Assembly (NCBI GenBank): GCA_030837965.1
Contig: JAUTXP010000003.1
Location: 33,670 to 97,669 of the forward strand
Reading direction: 5' to 3'
DNA from: Acidimicrobiaceae bacterium
GTDB taxonomy: Bacteria > Actinomycetota > Acidimicrobiia > Acidimicrobiales > JAUTXP01
Length of the DNA stretch: 64,000 bases
The position numbers were made by a program, and so were the translations under genes. The notes under the pieces are model-generated. The model saw only the letters and a program-made list of their open reading frames with translations, was not told the DNA's origin and made no database searches. Shown here in pieces: positions 1 through 8,512 of this stretch (the stretch's first letter is position 1; each line of letters begins with the position of its first letter).

Positions 1-345
1 CACACGTGGATGCTGCAACGGGCCGTCGGACCACAGGCCGCCGCGGCCATGGTGCTGTTCGGCCAAGTGCTCGATGGCGAAGCGGCCGCCGACGCGGGAC
101 TCGTCTACCGCTGCACGGACGACGACGCGCTGCTGTCGACGGCCCGCTCGATGGCCCGCGCCGCGGCCGACGCGCCGGCACCGTTGGCCCGCAGGGTCAA
201 GCAGACGCTGCGTGACATCGCCGCCGTCGACCAGCACGCCGACGCGGTCGACATGGAGATCGAGGCGCAGCTCTGGTCGCTGCAACAGCCGTTCTTCGCC
301 GAGCGCCTGGCCGCCCTGCGCGCCCGCATCTCCCAGCGGCCCTGA
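1..345 (+). CDS. Enoyl-CoA hydratase/isomerase family protein, C-terminal part
   Basis: The left window edge cuts this gene; 114 C-terminal residues are visible, ending in a TGA. The stretch around GEAAADAGLVYRC, followed by an alanine-rich helix and PLARRVKQTL, matches the C-terminal part of the crotonase fold, where the GLV segment follows the active site and the last helices trimerise. Family members hydrate or isomerise enoyl-CoA esters in fatty-acid or related acyl-CoA degradation. The catalytic residues lie upstream of the window, so the substrate cannot be judged. The acyl-CoA synthetase at 1014-2915 is on the opposite strand and only loosely supports a shared pathway. Confidence 0.8.
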   Translation, partial: HTWMLQRAVGPQAAAAMVLFGQVLDGEAAADAGLVYRCTDDDALLSTARSMARAAADAPAPLARRVKQTLRDIAAVDQHADAVDMEIEAQLWSLQQPFFAERLAALRARISQRP

Positions 346-408
346 CCCGCTCGCCCCTGCTTCGCCGACTGCTCGCCCGCGGTCCCGAACAATCCCAACG
401 ACGAGATC

Positions 409-1017
409 TCAGGGGGAGAGCCACTCCTTGGTGTAGGCATCGCGGCGCTCGTCCCATTCCTCGGCGGTAAGCGCGTAACGGATGTGGTCCTCCCACACGC
501 CGTTGATCTTGAGATAGCGCACCGCCGTCCCCTCGTCGCGCAGGTCCAGCTTCTCGGCCACTCGTCGGCTGGCCAGGTTGCGGGGGATGATCGACACCTG
601 CATGCGATGCAGATCGAGGTCGTCGAAGGCGAAGCGGAACAGCACCACGGCGGCTTCAGGCGTGTAGCCCTTGCCCGCCAGGGCCTCGTCGATCCAATAG
701 CCCACGTACCCGTTCTGGAACGGGCCGCGCTGGATGCCGGAAAGGTTGATCTCGCCGCCGAAGCGCCCGTCGACGAAGACGCCGAAGCCGAAGCCGGTGC
801 CCATCTGGCGCTCGCGCTCACGTGCACCGCACCTGGCCGCAAAGGCCCGCGGGTCCTCGACGACGTCGGGCGCGCCCGGCAGTGGCGCCGCCTCCCACTT
901 GGTGAGCCACTCGGCGCACCGCCGCCGCACCTCGCGCCACTCCTCGAAATCGGAAGCGGCCAGCGGGCGCAGGAGCATCCGCCTGCCGCGCAGCTCCAAC
1001 GGCAGGGCGCGGATCAT
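409..1017 (-). CDS. GNAT family N-acetyltransferase (RimJ/RimL type)
   Basis: A 202-residue protein that transfers an acetyl group from acetyl-CoA to an amine, typically a protein N-terminus or small molecule. The acetyl-CoA loop is seen around residues 104-122 (GYWIDEALAGKGYTPEA), and the strand LHRMQVSIIPRNLASRRVAEKL is the usual RimJ/RimL motif B. The ATG at 1017 is chosen because it overlaps the TGA of the upstream acyl-CoA ligase by four bases (ATGA), which implies coupled translation. Longer in-frame extensions run into that ligase and are rejected. The acceptor is unknown; lysine acetylation of the ligase next door is possible but speculative. Confidence 0.85.
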   Translation of the reverse strand: MIRALPLELRGRRMLLRPLAASDFEEWREVRRRCAEWLTKWEAAPLPGAPDVVEDPRAFAARCGARERERQMGTGFGFGVFVDGRFGGEINLSGIQRGPFQNGYVGYWIDEALAGKGYTPEAAVVLFRFAFDDLDLHRMQVSIIPRNLASRRVAEKLDLRDEGTAVRYLKINGVWEDHIRYALTAEEWDERRDAYTKEWLSP

Positions 1018-2915
1018 CGGGCCGCCCGCACGGCCTCGACGGTGGACGGGTCCTCGAGCGACGACAGGTCGCCGGGGTCGCGGCCTGTGACCACGGCACG
1101 CACGGCCCGCCGGAGCACCTTGGCGTTGCGGGTCTTGGGCAGTGCGTCGGTGAAACGCACGGCCGAGGGCTTGAACGACTTGCCCACGCCATCGGCCACC
1201 GCTTGGGCCAGCTCGGCCCGCAATTGGTCCGACTCCTCGACGCCCTCGCCCACGACCACGAAGCACCACAGGGCCTCGCCCTTGGTCTCGTCGGGGATGC
1301 CGACCGCCGCGGCCTCCACCACGGAGGGGTGCGACACCAACACCGATTCCACCTCGGCCGGCCCGAGGCGCTTGCCCGCCACCTTGATGGTGTCGTCGCT
1401 ACGTCCGTGCAGGAACCAATCGCCGTCCTCGTCGACGGACGCCCAGTCGCCATGTACCCACACGTCCGGCCACCGGCTCCAATACGTCTCGATGTACCGC
1501 TCCGCGTCCTGGTAGAGGCCGCGGGTCATGCCCGGCCAGGGCCGGGTGCAGACCAGCTCGCCCACTTGCCCGCGCACCGGTCTGCCGTCCTCGTCGTACA
1601 CGTCCACGGCCATGCCGAGCGACGGGCCGCCGAGGGACATGGGCTTGAGCGGCTGCACCGGATGGGGCGACAGGAAGCACGCGCCCACCTCGGTTCCGCC
1701 CGACAGGTTGATGATCGGGCAGCGCCCGCCGCCGACCACGTCGAAGTACCAGCGCCATGGACCTTCGTTCCACGGCTCGCCGGTGGAGCCCAGGACCCGC
1801 AGCGTCGACAGGTCGTGTCCGCCTGGCAAGTCGTCGCCGTGGGGAATGAGGGCGCGGATCAACGTGGGGCTGATGCCGAGTGCGGTGACCCGGTGACGGG
1901 CGATGAACGACCACAACCGGTCGGGCTCGGGCCAGTCGGGCGCGCCCTCGTACAGGGCGAGGGTGGCCCCGTTGGCCAACGCCGCGGTGACCTCCCACGG
2001 GCCCATGATCCAGCCCATGTCGGTGAACCAGAACAAGGTGTCGTCGGCGCGCAGGTCGGTTTGAAACGCCCCTTCCTCGGCCACCTTCACCAGCCAGCCC
2101 GCGTGCACGTGCACGCTCCCTTTGGGCCTGCCCGTCGTGCCCGACGTATAGGCGATGAACAACGGGGCCTCGCTGTCCAACTCGGCGAACGGCACCTGTC
2201 GCGAGAAGGCGGGCCAGCCCACCAAACGGTCGGAGTCCACCAGCACGCCGGTGGCCAGCCTGGGCACCACCACGACCGTGCCCACTGAGGGCACGTCGGC
2301 CACGGCCTCCTCGGCCACGGCCAGCATGTCGACCTTCTTGCCCCGTCGGAAACAGCCGTCGGCCGTGATCAACGCCACCGCCTGCGCGTCGGACAGGCGG
2401 GTGGACACCGCGGGCGCGCCATAGCCGCTGAACAGCGGCAGGAAGACGGCGCCGATCTTGGCCACGGCCAGCACGGCCGCAACCGTCTCGGGCAGCATGG
2501 GCATGAAGATTCCGACGCGGTCGCCAACGCCCACGCCGCGGTCGACGAGCAGCGCGGCCAACGCATCGACCTGCCTGCCCAGCTCGCCGTACGTCCACAT
2601 GCGGATGTCGCCGTCCTCGCCCTCCCACACCAGCGCGGCGCGCTCCGCGTCGTGGGCCAGGCAGGCGGCCGCGAAGTTGAGCGTGCCTCCCGCGAACCAC
2701 GTGGCCCACGGAATGCCGCGGCTGACGTCGAGCACCTCGCGGTACGGCTGTATGAATGGGATGCCGAGGAAGTGGACGACCGCGTCCCAGAACCACGCCG
2801 GGTCGTCCACGCTGCGCCGGTGCAGCTCGGCCAAGTCGGCCACCCCGTGCTCGGCCATGAAGCGGCCCACGTTGGTGTCCGCAGGGTCGCCCGGGTGCCA
2901 CACGTACTCGCTCAC
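1014..2915 (-). CDS. AMP-dependent acyl-CoA synthetase (acetyl-CoA synthetase-like)
   Basis: A 633-residue ligase that activates a short carboxylic acid with ATP and CoA via an acyl-adenylate. The N-terminus has the acetyl-CoA-synthetase lead-in (WATWFAGGTLNFAAACL). The P-loop-like YTSGTTGRPKG lies near residue 255, the hinge and C-domain GRSDDTIKVAGKRLGP near 505, and the catalytic, usually acetylatable lysine sits in KTRNAK near 595. The GTG at 2915 is preferred because it overlaps the aminotransferase stop as GTGA and matches family length; the longer in-frame extension reads through that gene. The substrate is not determined; acetate, propionate and other short acids are all possible. Confidence 0.88.
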   Translation of the reverse strand: MSEYVWHPGDPADTNVGRFMAEHGVADLAELHRRSVDDPAWFWDAVVHFLGIPFIQPYREVLDVSRGIPWATWFAGGTLNFAAACLAHDAERAALVWEGEDGDIRMWTYGELGRQVDALAALLVDRGVGVGDRVGIFMPMLPETVAAVLAVAKIGAVFLPLFSGYGAPAVSTRLSDAQAVALITADGCFRRGKKVDMLAVAEEAVADVPSVGTVVVVPRLATGVLVDSDRLVGWPAFSRQVPFAELDSEAPLFIAYTSGTTGRPKGSVHVHAGWLVKVAEEGAFQTDLRADDTLFWFTDMGWIMGPWEVTAALANGATLALYEGAPDWPEPDRLWSFIARHRVTALGISPTLIRALIPHGDDLPGGHDLSTLRVLGSTGEPWNEGPWRWYFDVVGGGRCPIINLSGGTEVGACFLSPHPVQPLKPMSLGGPSLGMAVDVYDEDGRPVRGQVGELVCTRPWPGMTRGLYQDAERYIETYWSRWPDVWVHGDWASVDEDGDWFLHGRSDDTIKVAGKRLGPAEVESVLVSHPSVVEAAAVGIPDETKGEALWCFVVVGEGVEESDQLRAELAQAVADGVGKSFKPSAVRFTDALPKTRNAKVLRRAVRAVVTGRDPGDLSSLEDPSTVEAVRAAR

Positions 2916-3994
2916 CGACCCAGCACCTCGGCCAAGGCGGCGAGCAGCAGCGTGACGTTGCGCCTGCGGGCGCCGTGGCCCATGAGCCCGATGCGCCAGA
3001 CCTTGCCCGCATAGGCCCCGACCCCGCCGCCGATCTCGATGCCGTAGTCCACCAAGAGCCTCTGGCGGACGTCGGCGTCGGCTGCGCCTTCGGGCACCTT
3101 CACCGTCGTCAGCTCGGGCAGCCGATGCCCTTCTGACGCGAACAGTTCGAGGCCCATCTTGTCGAGGCCTTCGTGCAGCAGCCTGCCGCACTCGGCGTGG
3201 CGCGCGATCACCGCGTCGAGCCCTTCGTCCAGTACCGCGCCCAGCCCCGCGTGCAGGGCGTAGACCATCGAGATGGGCGCGGTGTGGTGGTACTTGCGGG
3301 CGCCCGACGTGGCCGCGTACTCGCCGATCATCCCGAGGTCGAGGTACCACGACTGGGGCCTCTCGACCCGGCGCTCACGAGCACGCTCGCTCATCGTCAA
3401 TGGCGCCAGTCCGGGCGGGACGCCGATGCACTTCTGCGTTCCGCTGTACGCGATGTCGACGCCCCACCCGTCCACGTCGACAGGGATGCCGGCGAGCGAT
3501 GTGACGCAATCGACCAGCAAGAGCGCGTCGCCCTTGCCCGCGCCCAAAGGCTCGATGTCGTTGCCGACGCCGGTCGACGTCTCGGCGTGGACGACGGCGA
3601 TGACCTTCGGCGCGGGGTGGGCGGCCAACACCGCGGCCGGATCGAGCGGCGTGCCCCAATCGGCGTCGACCCTGATCACCTCGGCCCCGCACCGGCCGGC
3701 CACGTCGCACATGCGCTCGCCGAACAAGCCGTTGACGCCGACGACCACCACGTCGCCGGCCCCGACCACGTTGACGAAGGCGGCCTCCATGCCCGCCGAC
3801 CCGGTCCCGCTGATGGGCAGGGTCAGCGGGTTGGCCGTGCCGAACACAGTGCGGAGGCGATCGCACGTCTCGTCCAGCAGGGCGAGGAAGGCCGGGTCGA
3901 GGTGGCCGACCACAGGCCGTTGAAACGCCTGCATGGCCTCGGGGTACGGGTTGGAGGGTCCGGGGCCGAGGAGGATGCGTTCGGGCAGCGCCAC
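2912..3994 (-). CDS. Class V aminotransferase (alanine/serine-glyoxylate aminotransferase family)
   Basis: A 360-residue PLP enzyme of the alanine-glyoxylate and serine-glyoxylate group. It opens with the family signature LLGPGPSNPYPEAMQAF. The PLP-binding lysine is K188 in YSGTQKCIG, and the cofactor aspartate lies in LLVDCVTSLAGIPVDVD. The GTG at 3994 is the first start before this signature. It is the first gene of a three-gene minus-strand unit (aminotransferase, acyl-CoA ligase, acetyltransferase) linked by 4-bp overlaps. Glyoxylate or serine turnover feeding a CoA ester is a reasonable inference, but the real substrates cannot be read from the sequence. Confidence 0.88.
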   Translation of the reverse strand: MALPERILLGPGPSNPYPEAMQAFQRPVVGHLDPAFLALLDETCDRLRTVFGTANPLTLPISGTGSAGMEAAFVNVVGAGDVVVVGVNGLFGERMCDVAGRCGAEVIRVDADWGTPLDPAAVLAAHPAPKVIAVVHAETSTGVGNDIEPLGAGKGDALLLVDCVTSLAGIPVDVDGWGVDIAYSGTQKCIGVPPGLAPLTMSERARERRVERPQSWYLDLGMIGEYAATSGARKYHHTAPISMVYALHAGLGAVLDEGLDAVIARHAECGRLLHEGLDKMGLELFASEGHRLPELTTVKVPEGAADADVRQRLLVDYGIEIGGGVGAYAGKVWRIGLMGHGARRRNVTLLLAALAEVLGR

Positions 3995-4036
3995 GCCTGA
4001 GACATTACGGGACGCCGTCAGCGGTACCGTTGGCCG

Positions 4037-5908
4037 ATGATCCGGCGGTCCGCTCTCGGCGTCGCCTTGGTGGCGCTTTCACTCGTCTCAGTCGTGTCGG
4101 TGGGGTCCATGGCCCGGCGGGCCGACGCCGCGGGCTACTTCGGCTCCCGAGGCGGCCAGCCCTTGAACGCGCCGATCGTGGGGATGGCGGCCGCGCCGGA
4201 CGGGCGCGGGTACTGGCTCGTCGCGTCCGACGGCGGGGTCTTCAACTATGGGAGCGCGGGCTTCTTCGGGTCGGCGGGCGGTCTGCCGTTGCGGGCGCCG
4301 ATCGTGGGGATGGCGGCCGCGCCGGACGGGCGCGGGTACTGGCTCGTCGCGTCTGACGGCGGCGTCTTCAACTACGGGAGCGCGGGCTTCTTCGGGTCGG
4401 CGGGCGGCCTGCCGTTGCGGGCGCCGGTCGTGGGCATGGCCGCCGCGCCGGACGGGCGGGGCTACTGGCTGGCCGCCGCCGATGGTGGCGTCTTCAACTA
4501 CGGGAGCGCCGGTTTCTTCGGGTCGGCGGGCGGCCTGCCGCTGCGGGCGCCGGTCGTGGGCATGGCAGCCGCACCGGACGGCCGCGGGTACTGGCTCGTC
4601 GCGTCGGACGGCGGCATCTTCAACTACGGGACCGCCCCGTTCCGCGGGTCGCGTGGTGGGCAGCCGCTGGTCCGTCCCATCGTCGGCATGTCGGCCGCGC
4701 CCACGGGCGACGGCTATTGGCTGGTGGCGTCGGACGGCGGCATCTTCAGCTACGGGACCGCCTTCTTCGGCTCGACCGGCGGACTGCGGCTCAACGCCCC
4801 GGTGGTCGCCATGGCGTCGGACCCAGGCGGCGCGGGCTACTGGCTGCTGGGGCGGGACGGCGGAATCTTCGCCTTCCCGACCAGCGCGCCCATCCTCACC
4901 GTCCGCACGTTGCTCAACGGGCTCGACATCCCGTGGGACATGGGCTTCACCTCTGAAGGCGTGCTGCTGTTCACCGAGCGCAACAGTGGCCGGCTGAGCG
5001 CCATGGTCGACGGGCAGCGGCGCACGCTCGCCACGGTGGGCGACATGTTCGTGAACTCCGAGAGCGGGTTCATGGGGCTGGCCGTCGATCCCAACTTCAC
5101 CAGCAACCGGCGCATCTTCATCTGCCAGAGCTTTCGGAACGGCAGCGGCCCGGTCGACGTGCGCGTGTACCAATGGACGGTGCCCGCGGGGAACACGTCT
5201 GCCGTGCGAGGCGCGCCGATCGTGACCGGCATCCCGGTCAACCAGGGCAGGCACAACGGCTGTCGACCTCGATTCGGGCCGGACGGCATGCTCTGGATCG
5301 GGACGGGCGACGCGGCCATGGGCACGTCGGCCCAGGACTTGAACTCGCTGGGCGGCAAGGTGCTGCGGGTCGACCCCAACACGGGCAACCCCGCGGCGGG
5401 CAACCCGTTCGGCACTCGGGTTTATGAGTACGGGCACCGCAACGTGCAAGGGCTGGCCTGGCGGCCGGGCACCGACCAGATGTTCTCGGTCGAGCACGGT
5501 CCGGACCGCGACGACGAGATCAACGTGTTGCGGGCGGGGGCCAACAGCGGCTGGGACCCGGTGCCGAGTTACAACGAGTCGGTGCCCATGACCGACCTCA
5601 ACAAGTTCCCGTCTGCGTCACGTGCGGTGTGGTCGTCGGGCCAGCCCACGCTGGCCACTTCGGGTGGCACGTTCTTGCAGGGCGCGCAGTGGAAGTCGTT
5701 CAACGGCGCGCTGGCCGTGGCGTGCCTGAACGGCCAGCAGTTGCGGGTGTTCTCGTTCGACGGGGCGGGCAGGCTGCTGAGCCAGGTGATCACGCTCACG
5801 TCGTTCGGCCGGCTGCGCTCGGCCGTGCAAGGGCCGGACGGCAACCTGTACGTCAGCACGTCCAACGGCAGCAACGCCGACCAGATCATCGTCGTCACCC
5901 CCTCCTAA
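4037..5908 (+). CDS. Secreted PQQ-type sugar dehydrogenase with N-terminal repeat domain
   Basis: A 623-residue protein with a signal peptide (residues 1-32). Six repeats of about 42 residues follow (35-286), then a glucose/sorbosone dehydrogenase beta-propeller (about 295-623). The catalytic-type histidine is H406 in [25 protein letters not shown] and [14 protein letters not shown] are the usual PQQ/Ca-binding neighbourhood of soluble aldose dehydrogenases. The enzyme would oxidise sugars outside the membrane. The repeat part resembles the [12 protein letters not shown] repeats that I remember from many secreted acidimicrobial proteins and may form its own propeller or a wall-contact domain. 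The ATG at 4037 starts a clear signal peptide. PQQ supply is not encoded here. Confidence 0.85.
   Translation: MIRRSALGVALVALSLVSVVSVGSMARRADAAGYFGSRGGQPLNAPIVGMAAAPDGRGYWLVASDGGVFNYGSAGFFGSAGGLPLRAPIVGMAAAPDGRGYWLVASDGGVFNYGSAGFFGSAGGLPLRAPVVGMAAAPDGRGYWLAAADGGVFNYGSAGFFGSAGGLPLRAPVVGMAAAPDGRGYWLVASDGGIFNYGTAPFRGSRGGQPLVRPIVGMSAAPTGDGYWLVASDGGIFSYGTAFFGSTGGLRLNAPVVAMASDPGGAGYWLLGRDGGIFAFPTSAPILTVRTLLNGLDIPWDMGFTSEGVLLFTERNSGRLSAMVDGQRRTLATVGDMFVNSESGFMGLAVDPNFTSNRRIFICQSFRNGSGPVDVRVYQWTVPAGNTSAVRGAPIVTGIPVNQGRHNGCRPRFGPDGMLWIGTGDAAMGTSAQDLNSLGGKVLRVDPNTGNPAAGNPFGTRVYEYGHRNVQGLAWRPGTDQMFSVEHGPDRDDEINVLRAGANSGWDPVPSYNESVPMTDLNKFPSASRAVWSSGQPTLATSGGTFLQGAQWKSFNGALAVACLNGQQLRVFSFDGAGRLLSQVITLTSFGRLRSAVQGPDGNLYVSTSNGSNADQIIVVTPS
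4139..4894 (+). repeat. Six in-frame 126-bp tandem repeats inside the sugar dehydrogenase gene
   Basis: The DNA repeats with a 126-bp period, giving about 42-residue units of the form [12 protein letters not shown](I/V)VGMAAA followed by [14 protein letters not shown](V/I)FNYGSA. Units 2-4 are nearly identical at DNA level, which suggests recent duplication or gene conversion. Units 1, 5 and 6 have diverged, and the last is one residue shorter at its junction. Copy number may vary between strains. Confidence 0.93.
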
Positions 5909-5921
5909 CCCCGGCCCCCAG

Positions 5922-5975
5922 GCGCGTCTTGTCGCGCTGAGTGCCGTATTTGGCAATGAGCGCGACAAGACGCGC
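5922..5975. terminator. Long inverted repeat between convergent genes (bidirectional terminator candidate)
   Basis: Two perfect 17-bp arms, 5922-5938 and 5959-5975, flank a 20-base spacer that holds a further small TGCC/GGCA stem. The structure sits between the dehydrogenase stop (5908) and the Ppx stop (5982), so both transcripts would end in it. No U-tract follows the stem on either strand. Confidence 0.7.
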
Positions 5976-5981
5976 TGGCGG

Positions 5982-6887
5982 TTACGGGCGGAGGGTGGCG
6001 GCCAGGCCGTCGAGGATGTCGGCCTCGGACACCAGGCACCGATCGAAGCCGAAGTGGCGCATCATGGTCACGAGGATCACGGCGCCGCCCACGATGACGT
6101 CGGCCCTGGCCTCCTCCAGCCCGGGGTTGTGCAGCCGGTCGGCCCTGCGCTCCGTGGCCAGGGTGCGGAACACGTCCTCGGCCGCGTCCCGGGTGAGCAC
6201 GAAATGGTGGATGCGGTCCCGGTCGTACTGGGCCAAGCCGATCTCCACCGCGGCCATGGTCGTCACCGTCCCGGCCAGCCCGACCAGGGTGCGCGCCTCC
6301 TTGGCCCCGGGCACGTCCCTGGCCACGTCCTCCATGTAGGCGTGCACCACGGACACGGCCTGCGACAACTCCTCCGGGGCGGGCGGGTCGGAGTGGATGA
6401 ACTGCTCGGTGATGCGCACGCACCCGATGTCGAGCGACAGCACGGACTCGGCCTCGGTCGTGCCGAGCACGAACTCGGTCGACCCGCCGCCGATGTCGAC
6501 CACGAGGAAGGGCCCGTCGGCCGGGTCCAACTCCGTCGTGGCCCCGCCGAACGAAAGCCGCCCCTCCTCGTCGCCCGCCAACAGCTCGGGCCGCACGCCG
6601 AGCACAGCCTCGGCCGCGTCGAAGAACTCGTCGCGGTTCGAAGCGTCCCTCGCGGCCGACGTGGCCGTCATCCGCACTCGCTCGGCGCCAAGCCGATCTA
6701 TCGCATTGCGATACTCCTTGAGCACGGCGACCGTGCGCTCGATGGCCTCGGGCGCAAGCCGCCGCGACGCGTCCACCCCTTGCCCCAAGCGGGTTATCCG
6801 CATCAGCCGCTCCAGGATGCGGCCCTCGCCGTCGGTCACCAACAGACGGGTCGAGTTGGTCCCGCAGTCGATGGCGGCCACGTTCAT
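5982..6887 (-). CDS. ppx: Ppx/GppA phosphatase family protein
   Basis: A 301-residue member of the ASKHA-fold Ppx/GppA family, which removes phosphate from polyphosphate ends or from pppGpp. Phosphate loop 1 is AIDCGTNSTRLLV near the N-terminus and loop 2 is VVDIGGGSTEFVLG near residue 140. Only the catalytic domain is present; the C-terminal HD-like domain of long Ppx enzymes is missing, as in short actinobacterial Ppx1/Ppx2-type proteins. The ATG at 6887 overlaps the DUF501 stop (ATGA). It is the last gene of an eight-gene coupled operon. In mycobacteria this pair follows eno-ftsB; here it has been separated from them. Confidence 0.88.
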   Translation of the reverse strand: MNVAAIDCGTNSTRLLVTDGEGRILERLMRITRLGQGVDASRRLAPEAIERTVAVLKEYRNAIDRLGAERVRMTATSAARDASNRDEFFDAAEAVLGVRPELLAGDEEGRLSFGGATTELDPADGPFLVVDIGGGSTEFVLGTTEAESVLSLDIGCVRITEQFIHSDPPAPEELSQAVSVVHAYMEDVARDVPGAKEARTLVGLAGTVTTMAAVEIGLAQYDRDRIHHFVLTRDAAEDVFRTLATERRADRLHNPGLEEARADVIVGGAVILVTMMRHFGFDRCLVSEADILDGLAATLRP

Positions 6888-7315
6888 CGCAACTGCTCCT
6901 CGACCCACCGCCCCACCGGATCGTCGCCGCCCGCCAGGAACCAGGCGTAATGGGCGTGCAGGCACTTCACCCCTTGCCGAGTGCCGCCCACACCACCCGC
7001 AGGCCGCGGCCCATGATGGCCCGCGGGCATCGAAGCATCCCGCTCGGCCGCGTACCGACCGTGCGCGGCGGCCAGCTCGTCGGGCTCGACTGCGGCCTCC
7101 GCGGCCCTCACCCCGCCCGCCGCCTCCAGCCTGCTCACCGCCTCTCGCGCCCGCTCGCCCACCAGCCAATACCGAGTGGGCATTGGGGTTCCGTCGGCCA
7201 GCAGCGGCGCGTTGCGAATGACCACCGGCTCGCCCGCCTCGTCTCGCACCACGACCTCGTAGTCGCCCCGCGGCTCGCGGCCGAGCAGGGCGACGACGCG
7301 CCCGTGGTCATCCAC
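6884..7315 (-). CDS. DUF501 domain-containing protein
   Basis: A 143-residue protein of unknown function. The start matches DUF501 (VVALLGREPRGDYEVVVRD), and the conserved tail RQGVKCLHAHYAWFLAGGDDPVG carries the family's KCLHAHYA motif with its cysteine and histidines. DUF501 genes are usually found beside ppx in Actinobacteria, and here the two overlap by four bases. The start overlaps the end of the CoxG-like gene by eight bases. The biochemical role is unknown; the invariant Cys/His residues would allow metal binding. Confidence 0.85.
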   Translation of the reverse strand: MDDHGRVVALLGREPRGDYEVVVRDEAGEPVVIRNAPLLADGTPMPTRYWLVGERAREAVSRLEAAGGVRAAEAAVEPDELAAAHGRYAAERDASMPAGHHGPRPAGGVGGTRQGVKCLHAHYAWFLAGGDDPVGRWVEEQLR

Positions 7316-7967
7316 GGCGCCGCCTGCGCAGCAACAGCCACAGGACTACGACGATGCCGACCACAGGCAGGGCCCGCTTGGCCATGGACCCTCCGGCCGC
7401 GTCGAACAGGTCGACGGGCCGAGCCGGGGCCGACTCGATGCGCCGCGGCCCAGCCTCGCCACCCGCCTCGCCCTCGCCCTCGCCCTCGCCCTCGGCACCA
7501 GCCTCACCAGCAGACGATCCCGACCCGGCCAGCACGGTCGACTCCAAGCACTCCACGAACTGCCCGAGCAGCTTGGCGCTCACGTCGGCCAGCACGCCCC
7601 GCCCGAACTGGGCCACCTTCCCGGTGACGGCCAAGTCCGTGACCACGCTCACCTTGGTCCCGTCGCCGTCGGGCACCAACAGCGCGGTGACGGTGGCGTT
7701 GGCATTCCCCGCGCCCCGGGTGTCCCTGCCCTCGGCCCGCAACACGAGTCTGCGCACGGCCTCGTCCCGCTCCTCGAACCTGGCCTTGCCCTTGTACTGG
7801 GCGGTGATGGGGCCGACCTTGACCTTCACCACCCCGCGGTACTCGTCGCCCTCCACCTCTTGCAGCTCGGCGCCTGGCATGCACGGTGCGATGCGCTCCA
7901 CGTCGGTGAGCACGGCCCACGCCTGCTCGACGGGCACGCTCACCCGGAACTCGTTGGTCAACTCCAT
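7308..7967 (-). CDS. coxG: CoxG-like SRPBCC protein with C-terminal membrane anchor
   Basis: A 219-residue protein. Residues 1 to about 145 are a CoxG-type START/SRPBCC domain (MELTNEFRVSVPVEQAWAVL, APCMPGAELQEVEGDEYRG). CoxG in carboxydotrophs helps attach CO dehydrogenase to the membrane. A Glu-Gly-rich linker follows, encoded by a short DNA repeat near 7460-7500, then a C-terminal helix with an RRRRRG tail (about 197-219) that fits a membrane anchor. The start at 7967 is chosen because the longer in-frame version lacks homology and overlaps the MocA-like gene further. It sits with XdhC and CoxE homologues in the same operon, so a role in Mo-hydroxylase placement is likely. Confidence 0.82.
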   Translation of the reverse strand: MELTNEFRVSVPVEQAWAVLTDVERIAPCMPGAELQEVEGDEYRGVVKVKVGPITAQYKGKARFEERDEAVRRLVLRAEGRDTRGAGNANATVTALLVPDGDGTKVSVVTDLAVTGKVAQFGRGVLADVSAKLLGQFVECLESTVLAGSGSSAGEAGAEGEGEGEGEAGGEAGPRRIESAPARPVDLFDAAGGSMAKRALPVVGIVVVLWLLLRRRRRG

Positions 7968-8512
7968 CGGTGCAGGTCCTCCAGCGTGTCCACGTCGGCC
8001 GGGTCGCCGTCGCACGCTACCTCGGCCACCCAGTCAGGCCGATCCCGCATGAGGACGGCCGCACCCTCGTCGCCGGCAACCGGCAGCAGCGGCCACACCG
8101 ACTCGGCCAGACCTACCGGATGACCCCGCCCGTTCGGGTAGCGGGCGATCACAACAGGCCGTCCCGACGTGGACAGCGCCGCACCCACCGCCCGCCATGC
8201 CGCAGACACGATGCCCGGCTGGTCGCCATGAGCGACGACCACAGCCTCATGCCCACGCGCACGCGCCACACCCACCGCGCACTGCAACGACGACGCCAAC
8301 CCGTCGGGCCACCGCTCATTCACGACCGCCTCCGGAATGCCCAACTCCACCGCGCCCACCACCACGATGAGGTCGTCCAACGCCGCGTCCCGAGCCTGCT
8401 CGACGGCCCAGTCGACCAGGCGTCTGCCGCGCACCTCAGTGGCCAGCTTGTGCTCCGGGCCCGCGAAGCGCGAGCCCGCGCCCGCGGCCAGCACGACGGC
8501 GGCGACGGTCAC
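7958..8512 (-). CDS. MobA/MocA-like molybdenum cofactor nucleotidyltransferase
   Basis: A 184-residue nucleotidyltransferase with the family signature VVLAAGAGSRFAGPEHKL at the N-terminus and the metal-site loop VVAHGDQPGIV. MocA adds CMP to molybdopterin to make the MCD cofactor used by the xanthine oxidase/CoxL family. The gene lies between coxG and xdhC-type genes, so a Mo-cofactor cytidylyltransferase is the best call over a sugar nucleotidyltransferase. The GTG at 8512 overlaps the upstream cyclase stop as GTGA, which fixes the start. The end overlaps coxG by ten bases. Confidence 0.83.
   Translation of the reverse strand: MTVAAVVLAAGAGSRFAGPEHKLATEVRGRRLVDWAVEQARDAALDDLIVVVGAVELGIPEAVVNERWPDGLASSLQCAVGVARARGHEAVVVAHGDQPGIVSAAWRAVGAALSTSGRPVVIARYPNGRGHPVGLAESVWPLLPVAGDEGAAVLMRDRPDWVAEVACDGDPADVDTLEDLHRWS

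Noticed and set aside
4139..4894. CRISPR-like repeat array
   Set aside because: The 126-bp repeats are contiguous, in frame and coding, without unique spacers. No cas gene is present.
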